From: CAZCFB01 sp964511535
GTDB lineage: Bacteria; Myxococcota_A; Polyangia; GCA-2747355; CAZCFB01
Assembly: GCA_964511535.1 (NCBI GenBank)
Contig: CAZEFW010000080.1
Location: forward strand, 1-40,210
DNA length: 40,210 nt
Direction of reading: 5' to 3'
Program-made: the position numbers and the translations under genes
Shown: one piece after another, positions 10,201 through 17,355 of the stretch
How the letters are laid out: each line of letters opens with the position of its first letter
Position numbering within the stretch: the stretch's first letter is position 1
Notes under the pieces: generated by a model
Seen by the model: the letters and a program-made list of their open reading frames with translations, nothing else
What the model was told of the DNA's origin: nothing
The model's database searches: none

Positions 10201-10721
10201 CTCAGGCGCGCCCAGGTGTCCCGGGCGCGGTTGAAGTACTTCTTGTCCGGCTTGCCGTCCGCGCCCCGGGGGAAGCCGTCGTCGATCCACTTCTTCCAGC
10301 CGGTGCGCACCATGCAGTGGCGCAGGCGGCGGTCGCCATAGAAGCGGCGGGTCAGCGCCAGGCCTTTCTGGCACACCCGCGGATCCCAGCGGGACGACGC
10401 CTTGTTGCCGTCCAGGTCCGTGGCCTCGCCGTACTTCATGGTCGGCCCTAGGCGCGTGATCACCCCGGACCGCACGTAGGCGTTGAGCAAGCAGTTGTGT
10501 GTGTCGTTGGGCGCGCAGAGGAAGGTGAAGGTGCTGTCGTACTTCCACAGGTCGCGGTATGCGGCCTCCCACTTGCGGTCCGGATATCGGGCCAGCGGGT
10601 TGTCCACCGCGTCCAGCCCCCAGGCAGCGCTGGCGTTGGCGGCGAAGGCGCCGAAGCCGCCGGCGGACAGCAGCCCGAGGAAGTCCCGGCGACCCAATCC
10701 GCCTTTTTTGTTTGAGCTCAT
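7254..10721 (-). CDS. Molybdopterin catalytic subunit, NarG/NxrA-like (type II DMSO reductase family)
   Basis: 1155 residues from the ATG at 10721 (GGAGGAG upstream; the ATG overlaps the cytochrome gene's stop). A twin-arginine signal (RRDFLGL, residues 11-17) indicates Tat export and a periplasmic active site. The N-terminal cluster motif reads C69-x3-D73-x3-C77-x39-C117, with Asp where NarG has its first cluster cysteine. The central region aligns by eye with NarG and, more closely as remembered, with Nitrospira/anammox-type NxrA: LKFRGGMPLLG, the DLPPGHP segment that includes the probable Mo-ligand Asp, TTKMPDAHWLTEARLKGTK, and ADYVRRWTDLPLLVR. Respiratory nitrate reduction, nitrite oxidation, or reduction of selenate or chlorate are all possible for this family. 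Confidence 0.9.
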   Translation of the reverse strand: MSSNKKGGLGRRDFLGLLSAGGFGAFAANASAAWGLDAVDNPLARYPDRKWEAAYRDLWKYDSTFTFLCAPNDTHNCLLNAYVRSGVITRLGPTMKYGEATDLDGNKASSRWDPRVCQKGLALTRRFYGDRRLRHCMVRTGWKKWIDDGFPRGADGKPDKKYFNRARDTWARLSHAEAAALVAKALANISSTYSGDEGAARLKAQGYEQETIDATKGAGTQVLKFRGGMPLLGMTRVFGLYRMANSMALLDAKQRGLGPDKALGGRGFDNYSWHTDLPPGHPMVTGQQTVDFDLSSVELAKTVVLWGINFITTKMPDAHWLTEARLKGTKVVVIACEYSATSTKADQAIVVRPGTTSALALGLAGEIMRKKLYDADYVRRWTDLPLLVRMDSLEYLRAADVFGGEPAPLKRSRVIKKGEKKPIPGAQYRQIIPEAMREEWGDYVYWDAAAGKPRAVTRDEVGEHSRVGKPQLKGTITVKLQDGSEVKCRPVFDLVFDYVGHFDAKTTEEATWAPAAAVEQLARDLAKDPGTTLFTVGMGPNQFFNNDNKDRAIFLLAALTGNVGRITGNVGSYAGNYRVALFNGLPQYINEDPFNIQLDSSKPCKPKMYWRAESAHYYNHEDHPLRVGKKLLTGQTHMPTPTKSMWFANANSILGNVKWHYNTVVNQLPKIEMIAVQEWWWSTSCEWADVVFAVDSWSELKHPDMCCSVTNPFLTVFPRTPLKRVFDTVGDIECLSLVGHAMAKETGDERFAKMWHFVDKDQTSVYLQRILDFSGCAKGYDFDDLEKKAKAGVPAVMMHRTYPKAVGYDQIADSMPWYTKSGRLEFYREEKEFIEAGENLPVHREPIDSTFYEPNVIVAGKHDAIRPDGPEKYGVKRDDLSCETRQGRNVVRTWAEEANAPHPLKAKGYRFVFHTPKYRHGAHTMPIDTDMIAMLFGPFGDIYRRDKRAPFVGEGYVDINPADAKEIGVQDGDYVWIDSDPEDRPFRGWQKNKRDYEFSRLICRARYYPGTPRGVTRMWFNMYGATPGSVKGHKERADGLAKNPSTNYQAMFRSGSHQSATRGWLKPTWMTDSLVRKGLLGQSIGKGFLPDVHCPTGAPREAIVKITKAEPGGIGGKGLWRPAAEGMRPGYESEQMKRYLQGAFTTVTGKPDRSK

Positions 10722-12400
10722 TTCTTCTCCTCCCAGGACCGGATGAAGCTCACCACGGCCTCGATCTGGCGTTTCGAAAGCGACGGGTGGGCGACGGAGC
10801 CCGCGGTGAAGCCCGGCATGGTGGTGCCAGGGCGGCCGAGGCTCACCGAGCGCACCAGGAAGCTGTCGGAGGCCGCCGCCAGGAAGCGCCGGTTCGACAG
10901 GGACGGCCCCTCGGCCCCCTTCCCCGCGGCCCCGTGGCAGCCGGCGCAGCTGGCCTTGTAGATGCCGCCGCCGGCCGCGGCGTCCCCCTTGACCCAGCGG
11001 CGCGGCTTGTCGTCGGGCGCAGGCCTGACGCCCCCGCCCAGGGCGCGCACATGTCGCACCACGGCCTTGATCTCCGCGTCCCGCAGGCCGCCGCTCGCCT
11101 CGCCCCAGGCGGGCATGCGCCGGCCGGGCCTGCCGCGGCGGATGCTCTGCTCGATGAAGGCATCGCTGGCGCTGGCCAGGAAGCCGGGCTTGCCGATGGC
11201 GGGGAAGTGCCCCATGCCGGAGAAGCGGCGCCCCTCGCCCTTCTCGCCGTGGCAGGCGGCGCAGTACACGCCGAAGAGCGAGGCGCCGTCGGTGGCGAAC
11301 TCGCGCTCCTTGAGGATCACCGAGCGCGCGCGGTCCCGGGGCCACAGCGCCTCGGGGACCTTGCTCAGGCGCAGGGACAGCAGGTAGAGCGTGAGGCTCT
11401 CGATCTCCCGGGCGTCCAGACCGAACTCCGGCATCTTCGAGCCCGGCACCACCCGCCGGGGCGCCTCGAAGTGCTCCACCACCCAGTTGGCCAGGGTGTG
11501 GGGCCCGCGGACGCCCGCCATGGGCATCAGGGCGGGATCCTTGAGGCCGAAGGAGGAGAGATCGGGTCCGTCGTCGCCGCCCGCCTCGTTCACCTTGTGG
11601 CAGCCGCGGCAGCCGAGGGAGTGGAACAGGGCCTTGCCCTTCATCAGGCTCGGCGCGCCCACGCGGGTCTTCAGGTAGCCGGTGATGGCTGCCTGCTCCG
11701 CCGCGCTGACCTGGCCGAAGCTGGTGGCCCACACCGCGGCCTCTGCGCCGGTGGCCTTCGCCTTGCGGGCCAGGTGCCGGCCGTGCCAGCTGTCCAGCCT
11801 GCCCGAGGCGCCCACCCCGCTCAGGTCCGGGCCGTTTGCCTTGTCAGTGCGCCCCGGGCGGGTGGTGCCGCCGCGGCCGTCCATGTTGTGGCAGGCGAGG
11901 CAGTCATGCCGCTCCAGCTGGCGCTGGCCCTCGGCCATCACCGCGGCGCCGGGCACGGCCAGGTGCGTGTGGCACGAGCCGCAGCCGGCGTAGGCGTACT
12001 TGCGCGGGATCATCGGCTCGGGCCAGTGCGCGGCCGTTCCGTGGGCGTCCGCCTTGCGGGTGGCCAGCCCCTGGCCCCCGTGGCAGATGACGCAGCCGAG
12101 CTTCTTGGGATCGTGGGGGATGCGCGGGTGCGGCCCGAGCACCGGGTCGCCGGCGATGCCGGTCTCGCCGGGGGCCATGCCCACGTGGCAGGAGACGCAG
12201 CGGTCGAAGGACTTGAGCTGCGGCACCACCACCTGGCGCAGCTTGACGTCGGCCGACTTGCCGGCCGCAGCCTTCTTCGCGGCGTAGGCGCGCTGCTGCA
12301 GCCGCCACTCGCGCAGGAAGTTCTCGTCCACCGCCGCCCAGAGCAGCAGGGCCAGGGTGGCCACCGAGGACCAGAGGAGCAGGTGCTTGTTCCGGTTCAT
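10718..12400 (-). CDS. Membrane-anchored heptaheme cytochrome c
   Basis: 560 residues from the ATG at 12400 (GAGGAGG six bases upstream). One N-terminal helix (about residues 7-24) anchors it, with the rest in the periplasm. Seven CxxCH heme motifs begin at residues 68, 103, 140, 167, 264, 380 and 485. The first four are closely packed like a tetraheme module; the last three each sit in a class I-like monoheme domain followed by a Met-Pro (SKMPEF, RRMPAW, TTMPGF) that probably gives the sixth ligand. Lying between the cytochrome b gene and the catalytic subunit gene, it is the obvious wire from the Rieske/cytochrome b complex to the molybdoenzyme. Confidence 0.92.
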   Translation of the reverse strand: MNRNKHLLLWSSVATLALLLWAAVDENFLREWRLQQRAYAAKKAAAGKSADVKLRQVVVPQLKSFDRCVSCHVGMAPGETGIAGDPVLGPHPRIPHDPKKLGCVICHGGQGLATRKADAHGTAAHWPEPMIPRKYAYAGCGSCHTHLAVPGAAVMAEGQRQLERHDCLACHNMDGRGGTTRPGRTDKANGPDLSGVGASGRLDSWHGRHLARKAKATGAEAAVWATSFGQVSAAEQAAITGYLKTRVGAPSLMKGKALFHSLGCRGCHKVNEAGGDDGPDLSSFGLKDPALMPMAGVRGPHTLANWVVEHFEAPRRVVPGSKMPEFGLDAREIESLTLYLLSLRLSKVPEALWPRDRARSVILKEREFATDGASLFGVYCAACHGEKGEGRRFSGMGHFPAIGKPGFLASASDAFIEQSIRRGRPGRRMPAWGEASGGLRDAEIKAVVRHVRALGGGVRPAPDDKPRRWVKGDAAAGGGIYKASCAGCHGAAGKGAEGPSLSNRRFLAAASDSFLVRSVSLGRPGTTMPGFTAGSVAHPSLSKRQIEAVVSFIRSWEEKK

Positions 12401-12411
12401 CTGGCGCCTCC

Positions 12412-13962
12412 TCAGTGCCCGGGCCACTGGTCCGGCGACCAGTAGAATTCCCAGTTAGGTCCGCGGAAGTAGGTGCCGATGACGGTGAGCACCACGAAGC
12501 CGCAGAGGAAACAGACGAACAGGCCCATGGCTCCGGCCCGGATGGAGCGGTAGCGCCGCACCAGCAGCCAGGAGTAGAACATGTAGCCCACCGTCAGCAC
12601 CGTCCCGGGGTTGAAGAAGGTGATCAGGATCTGGGGCGCGTCGGTCCACCACTGGCGGACCCAGCCGAACTGGATGGCGATGGCCTCGATGCCGATGGAG
12701 AGGCCGAACCCCACCGCGGAAGCTTGCAGCGCCAGGGGCTTACCGCCCGGGCCGCCGAACCACTCGCCGGTACCCTCGGTCTCGCGGTCGAGGTACGGGA
12801 TGAGCGCCAGGCCGAGCATGGCGATGGCCGGGATGCCGATGCCGCCCATGAACGCGGAGTGGGCCACCAGCTCCTGCAGCCCGAGGAAGTACCAGGGCGC
12901 CTTGGCCGGGTTCTCCGGCACGAGCGGGTTGGCGATCTCCTTGAGCGGGGCGTCGCTGATGAGGGACAGCGCCAGGCAGATGGCGCAGGTGAGCATGAAC
13001 ACCCCCACCTCGGCATAGAAGAGGTGGGGGATGGTGGGCAGGGTGTTCTCCGGGCCGTTGTTCACCGCGGAGGTGCGGCCCCGCACCAGGGCGGCCAGCT
13101 GGTAGGTCTTCTTCGGCTCCTGGGTGAACACCGGGAAGGTCTCGGGGTGCTGGGGCCCGAGGCGAGCGTCGGCGTCGGCGGGGCGGGCCAGGCCGCCGTC
13201 CTTGCGGATGCGCCAGAAGTGCACCGCGCCCAGGCCCACCAGCATGATGGGCAGGATCATCACGTGCAGCAGGTAGAACCGGATCAGCGCCTCCTCCCCC
13301 ACCTCCTCGGAGCCGAGCAGGATCTGCTTCTGGATGCCGCCGGGGTCGAAGTAGGGCGTCATGCCCACCGCGTCGGTGAGCTCCCGGGGGGACTGGGCGA
13401 TGTTGGCGCCGATGGTGATGGCCCAGTAAGCCAGCTGATCCCAGGGCAGCAGGTAGCCGGTGAACGACAGGCCGAGGGTGGTGGCCAGCAGCAGGATGCC
13501 GATGACCCAGTTGAACTCCCGGGGCGCTCGGTAGGCGGCGGTGAAGAAGACCCGCGCCATGTGCAGGAACACGGCGAGCACCATGATCTGCGCGGCCCAG
13601 CGGTGCAGGTTGCGCACGAGCTGGCCGGTGGGCACCACGAAGTGGATGTCCTTGACCGACTGGTAGGCCACGTCCGGGTACGGCTTGTAGTAGAACATCA
13701 GCAGCACGCCGGTGACCACGGTGATCAGGAACGCGGACATGGCCATGATGCCGAGGCCCACGGTGGTCCACCAGCGCAGGCTCCAGCGGTGGGTGCGGGC
13801 CGGGTGCAGGTGGAGGAAGACGTTGGAGAAGACGAAGGCCGAGCGGGCGCGGTCGGTGTCTGCGCGGCCCGTACGGTATATCGACTGCCAGATGCGGCGG
13901 GGGCTCTGGCGCAGGCGGCGCCAGAGCAGCGCCAGGGGCGCCTCGTTGCCGTGGTGGCTCAT
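12412..13962 (-). CDS. Cytochrome b, full-length b6f/bc1-type
   Basis: 516 residues with about eight to ten hydrophobic helices. Two heme pairs are visible: His120/His134 and His233/His248. The second pair has 14 intervening residues, the b6f-like spacing rather than the 13 of most bc1. GYLLPWDQLAYW is the usual segment after the second helix pair, and the quinol-site region reads PAKAPWYFLGLQEL. The b6-like and subunit IV-like halves are fused in one chain. With the Rieske protein encoded just before it (4-base overlap) it should oxidise quinol at the outer membrane face and pump protons by a Q-cycle. The C-terminal FRGPNW segment is common in such proteins. Confidence 0.93.
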   Translation of the reverse strand: MSHHGNEAPLALLWRRLRQSPRRIWQSIYRTGRADTDRARSAFVFSNVFLHLHPARTHRWSLRWWTTVGLGIMAMSAFLITVVTGVLLMFYYKPYPDVAYQSVKDIHFVVPTGQLVRNLHRWAAQIMVLAVFLHMARVFFTAAYRAPREFNWVIGILLLATTLGLSFTGYLLPWDQLAYWAITIGANIAQSPRELTDAVGMTPYFDPGGIQKQILLGSEEVGEEALIRFYLLHVMILPIMLVGLGAVHFWRIRKDGGLARPADADARLGPQHPETFPVFTQEPKKTYQLAALVRGRTSAVNNGPENTLPTIPHLFYAEVGVFMLTCAICLALSLISDAPLKEIANPLVPENPAKAPWYFLGLQELVAHSAFMGGIGIPAIAMLGLALIPYLDRETEGTGEWFGGPGGKPLALQASAVGFGLSIGIEAIAIQFGWVRQWWTDAPQILITFFNPGTVLTVGYMFYSWLLVRRYRSIRAGAMGLFVCFLCGFVVLTVIGTYFRGPNWEFYWSPDQWPGH

Positions 13963-14459
13963 CCCTTTTTCTCCTCGTCCAGGCTCGGCTTGATCTCCTT
14001 GCCCTCGTCCACCAGGTAAGCCCCGCCCCCCGCCGCGGCGACGTCCAGCCAGGGCAGGCCCTTGGGCGCCGGGCCGCGCACCAGCTCACCCAGCGGCCCG
14101 AAGGTGGAGCCGTGACAGGGGCACTCGAAGCCGGTGTCGTTGGGCTTGACCAGGCAGCCGAGGTGGGTGCAGACGATGGAGAGGGCCACCACATCGCCGG
14201 CGGCGGTGCGCAGCAGGGCGACGGTGCGCCCCTCCGGGATGTAGGGCACGCCCGTGGCCAACGACTCGGGCAGCGTGACCTCGAACTTCTTGGATGGCGA
14301 GGGCAGCACCGCCGCCTTGGGCAGCCGGGCCAGGCCCAGGGTGGCCATCAGGCAGGCCCCGCCGGCGGCCCAGGTGGCCGCCGTGCCGAGCATGTCCCGC
14401 CTCGGCATCGGCTGCTCATCCAGTCTCGACGCGCTCTTGTCGTGTTTGTCTTCGCTCAC
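13959..14459 (-). CDS. Rieske iron-sulfur protein
   Basis: 166 residues from the GTG at 14459, with GGAGGAGG upstream and a GTGA overlap with the flavoprotein's stop. The N-terminus has twin arginines (residues 20-21) before a hydrophobic helix, so it is a Tat-type uncleaved anchor. The two Rieske boxes are CTHLGC (Cys97, His99, Cys102) and CPCHGS (Cys113, Cys115, His116), giving two Cys and two His ligands plus the stabilising disulfide pair. A proline-containing tail follows. It is the electron acceptor from quinol in the complex with the cytochrome b encoded directly downstream. Confidence 0.94.
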   Translation of the reverse strand: MSEDKHDKSASRLDEQPMPRRDMLGTAATWAAGGACLMATLGLARLPKAAVLPSPSKKFEVTLPESLATGVPYIPEGRTVALLRTAAGDVVALSIVCTHLGCLVKPNDTGFECPCHGSTFGPLGELVRGPAPKGLPWLDVAAAGGGAYLVDEGKEIKPSLDEEKKG

Positions 14460-16399
14460 CGCGTCCTCCTCCACTCGGTTTTGAAGCGCACGCGCTCCAT
14501 GGAGATGGCCTCCACGGGGCAGCGCATCTGGCACAGGGCGCAGCGGATGCAGCGATCCTCGTCCTTGAGGATGGCCGAGTGCTGCGCCGGATCCGTTGAC
14601 TGCTCGGGGCCGAGGGCGCTCGCCGTGGCCCGGTCCAGCGCCTCGTTGGGCTCCAGCCGGTCGAGGGAGACCAGCTTGAGGCAGCGTGTGGGGCAGACAT
14701 CGGCGCAGCCGCCGCACAGCACGCAGCGGGTGCCGTCGAACACCGGCGTCACCCCGCAGTCGAGGCAGCGGCCCGCCTCCAGCTTCGCCTGCTCGTCGGT
14801 GTAGCCCTCCTCCACCTGACGCCAGGGCTCCTCCAGCCTCAACTCGGCCGAGGCGGTGGGCACCTCCAGGCGGCGGCGCTGCTCGAAGCCATGCTCGCGC
14901 TGGTACGGGTCCACGCTCAGGTGGCGCTCGATGACCGCCGGGGCCAGGGGCTGGCCCATGACATGGGCGTAGACCGAGCGGGCGGCCTGCTTGCCCGACG
15001 CCACGGCGTGGATCACAAGGGCTGTCCCGTGGGCCAGATCGCCGGCCGCGAACACCCCCGGCACGGAGGTGGCCAGGGTGTCCGGGTCCAGGGCGGGCCA
15101 GCCGGGGCGAGGCATCTCCACCCCGGCGCCCTCCAGGAAGCTCAGGTCGGGCGCCTGCCCCACGGCCATGAGCACCGTGTCGCAAGGCATGATCTGCTGG
15201 TCGTCCTCGTCGAAGACCGGCGAGAACCGGCGCTCGTCGTCATAGACCCGCAGGCAACGCTGGAACCGGACCCCGGTCACCGCGCCGCTGGAATCGCGCA
15301 CCACCGCCAGGGGCCCCCAGCCGTTGACCCGATCCACGCCCTCCTCGTCCCCCTCGACGATCTCCACCGTGTCGGCCGGCATCTCCTCCAGGGTCTCCAG
15401 AGAGACGAGGGTGACCCGGCGGGTGGTCTTGAGGCGGGCCGCGCTGCGGGCGGCGTCGTAGGCCGCCTGCCGAACCACGGTGCGGGCCACGTCGTAGGCC
15501 ACGTTTCCGCCGCCGATGACCAGCACCTCTTCGCCCACCTCGATGGGCTCCTCCAGGGCGCGGGCGCGCAGGAAGTCCACCCCGCCCAGCACCCCCGGCC
15601 CCTGCTCGCCTGGCAGGCCGAGCTCACGGGACCGCTTGGCGCCCACGGCGATGATCACCGCCGCGTACTGCTCCTGCAGCTCTGCAAAGGAGATGTCCTG
15701 GCCCACCCGGGTGGAGCAGCGGATCTCGGCGCCCAGGGACTCGATCACCGCCACCTCGGCGCGGATCAACGCGGGGGGCAGGCGGTAGGCCGGGATGCCG
15801 AGCACCAGCATGCCTGCGGGGATCGGCTCGGCCTCGAACACCACCGGGGAGAACCCCATGAGGCACAGGTCGTGGGCCGCGGCCAGCCCGGCGGGGCCGG
15901 CGCCGATGATGGCAACCTTCTGTCCGCTGGCTTGCTCGAAGGCGTCGCTGTTGACCGCCCGCAGCAGCGCGGCGAGCTCGTCCGCGTCGGCGCACGGGCC
16001 GGGGTCGGCGTTGATGGACGCGTCCATGAGCGCCGTGGCGGAGCGCACCTCCGCGCCGGCGTGGGCGCAGGCGGCGCGCTTGAGCGCCCGGATGGAGACC
16101 GGCCGATCCGGGCCGAGGTGCTGGCCTGCCGCGTCGGTCACGGGGATCTGTCCGCGGCGACAGGCATCTTCGCAGGGGGCGCCGCAGATGCGGCCGCAGA
16201 TGGAGGCGAAAGGGTTCGGGCCGCGGGCGATGAGGTAGGCCTGCTCGAACTGCCCGTCCGCGATGGCGCGCACATATCCGCGCGCGTCGGTGTGCACCGG
16301 GCATGCCCGCTGGCATGAGATCAGGTCACGGTGATACCCCGTTGTCGGGACCTCGACCTGCAAGGTTTTTTTCGGCTCCCTGCCCAAAACGCACTCCAC
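14456..16399 (-). CDS. GltD-like FAD/NAD(P) oxidoreductase with ferredoxin domain
   Basis: 647 residues. The N-terminal GltD-type iron-sulfur domain has cysteines 29, 33, 68, 72, 76 and 80; a FAD-binding site GAGPAGLAAA lies near 166-175 and an NAD(P)-binding site VIGGGNVAYD near 294-303; the C-terminus adds two [4Fe-4S] motifs (CVLCGGCADVCP and CIRCALCQMRCP). Such proteins move electrons between NAD(P)H and ferredoxin or a partner complex. It has no signal or membrane helix, so it is cytoplasmic. It is the first gene of the respiratory operon and overlaps the Rieske gene, an unusual partnership. The start is the GTG at 16399; no strong ribosome binding site fixes it, so the N-terminal few residues are uncertain. 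Confidence 0.88.
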   Translation of the reverse strand: MECVLGREPKKTLQVEVPTTGYHRDLISCQRACPVHTDARGYVRAIADGQFEQAYLIARGPNPFASICGRICGAPCEDACRRGQIPVTDAAGQHLGPDRPVSIRALKRAACAHAGAEVRSATALMDASINADPGPCADADELAALLRAVNSDAFEQASGQKVAIIGAGPAGLAAAHDLCLMGFSPVVFEAEPIPAGMLVLGIPAYRLPPALIRAEVAVIESLGAEIRCSTRVGQDISFAELQEQYAAVIIAVGAKRSRELGLPGEQGPGVLGGVDFLRARALEEPIEVGEEVLVIGGGNVAYDVARTVVRQAAYDAARSAARLKTTRRVTLVSLETLEEMPADTVEIVEGDEEGVDRVNGWGPLAVVRDSSGAVTGVRFQRCLRVYDDERRFSPVFDEDDQQIMPCDTVLMAVGQAPDLSFLEGAGVEMPRPGWPALDPDTLATSVPGVFAAGDLAHGTALVIHAVASGKQAARSVYAHVMGQPLAPAVIERHLSVDPYQREHGFEQRRRLEVPTASAELRLEEPWRQVEEGYTDEQAKLEAGRCLDCGVTPVFDGTRCVLCGGCADVCPTRCLKLVSLDRLEPNEALDRATASALGPEQSTDPAQHSAILKDEDRCIRCALCQMRCPVEAISMERVRFKTEWRRTR

Positions 16400-16485
16400 C
16401 CCCGCGGCCGCCCAGCTCCGGACCTACCCCCGGAATCCAGGTGCCCGGCCGAACCAAACACTGGTTTTCCTGCAATGAAGTACAT

Positions 16486-16514
16486 ATATTTCTTTTTTAA
16501 TTAGAGTTTGTCAA
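16486..16514 (-). promoter_or_regulatory. Candidate promoter of the respiratory operon
   Basis: On the minus strand a perfect -35 hexamer TTGACA (16514-16509) is followed after 17 bases by AAATAT (16491-16486), with TATATG slightly further on as an alternative -10. It lies in a markedly AT-rich stretch in an otherwise GC-rich window, 90-115 bases upstream of the flavoprotein start. The -10 match is weak. Confidence 0.4.
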
Positions 16515-16531
16515 TGGGCAAAGTTCTAATT
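16499..16531. promoter_or_regulatory. Dyad AATTAGA-N19-TCTAATT around the -35
   Basis: A perfect 7-base inverted repeat (16499-16505 and 16525-16531) whose centre at 16515 falls at the edge of the TTGACA hexamer. An operator for the operon's own Rrf2 regulator is an attractive guess. An 8-of-10 match to the FNR consensus (16526-16539) overlaps its right arm but is too weak to call. Confidence 0.35.
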
Positions 16532-16590
16532 TAGATCAAACTATTGTTTTAATTGAATTTATCAAGTCTATGTTATTTATTGACTATGCT

Positions 16591-17355
16591 TCAGGGTGCC
16601 GAAGGGAGCAGTCTGGAGAGGATCTTCTCCACGGGCTCAGGCCCCTGGCTCCTGCCCTGCTTCAGCAGCAGCGCCCGCGAGCACACGGCCCGGGCCTCGG
16701 CAGGATCATGGGTGGCCAGCAGCGTGGTCCGCGCCCCGGTGAGCAGGTGCTCGCGCATCAGGTCGCGCAGCGCGCTGGCAGCGGCTGGATCCACCCCGCG
16801 GGTGGGCTCGTCCAGCAGCAGCAGCTCCGGCTCGCCCAGCAGGCCGCGCGCCAGGGCCAGGCGCTGGCGCATGCCGGTGGAGTACTCCCTGACCGGCCGA
16901 TCGCCGTCAGCCGCCAGCCCCACCCGCTCGAGCGCCTCGGCGGCGCGGCGCGCGGCAGCCGGGCGGTCGAGCCCATGAAGAGCGGCGAAGAACTCCAGGT
17001 TCTGCGTGCCGCTCAGGCGCCAGGAGAAGGAGCGCTCCTCGCCCCCCACGTAGCAGACGCGCTGACGGTGCCGCGCGCCAGCGTCCCGCGTCTCCTGGCC
17101 GAGCACCGTCAGCTGGCCCGCGTCGGGGATCAGCAGGCCGGCCACCAGCCGCAGCAGGGTCGACTTTCCGGCGCCGTTTTCCCCCACCAGCGCCAGGGCC
17201 TCGCCCGGCTCCACCCGCAGGTCGAGCGGGTGAAGCGCCTGGATCTTGCGCCCGCGCAGCTTGCCCCGCAGCAGGTCGGCGAAGTTGGCCCCGGAATGAA
17301 AGTGCTTGCTCACCCCCACCGCTTCGACGGCGGGTCCGGCCCCCGAGGCGCTCAT
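16591..17355 (-). CDS. ABC transporter ATP-binding protein without an adjacent permease
   Basis: 254 residues from the ATG at 17355, overlapping the mltG stop by four bases. All nucleotide-binding motifs are intact: Walker A GENGAGKST, signature STGMRQRLALARGLL, Walker B LLLLDEPTRGVDP and the switch histidine in ATHDPAEA. The overall type is that of ABC-2 exporters or polysaccharide/drug exporters (a long N-terminal stretch with FADLLRGKLRGR before the Walker A). No membrane partner is encoded on either side: downstream lies the AT-rich spacer and the respiratory operon. The substrate is unknown; the partner must be elsewhere in the genome. Confidence 0.88.
   Translation of the reverse strand: MSASGAGPAVEAVGVSKHFHSGANFADLLRGKLRGRKIQALHPLDLRVEPGEALALVGENGAGKSTLLRLVAGLLIPDAGQLTVLGQETRDAGARHRQRVCYVGGEERSFSWRLSGTQNLEFFAALHGLDRPAAARRAAEALERVGLAADGDRPVREYSTGMRQRLALARGLLGEPELLLLDEPTRGVDPAAASALRDLMREHLLTGARTTLLATHDPAEARAVCSRALLLKQGRSQGPEPVEKILSRLLPSAP

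Noticed and set aside
10722..11732. N-terminal extension of the molybdoenzyme frame to a start at 11732
   Set aside because: The extension lies in another frame of the heptaheme cytochrome gene; the Tat signal and the ribosome binding site before 10721 fix the true start.
16526..16539. FNR-type site in front of the respiratory operon
   Set aside because: Only 8 of 10 consensus positions match, and a second look-alike nearby (around 16554) has a 13-base instead of 14-base spacing.
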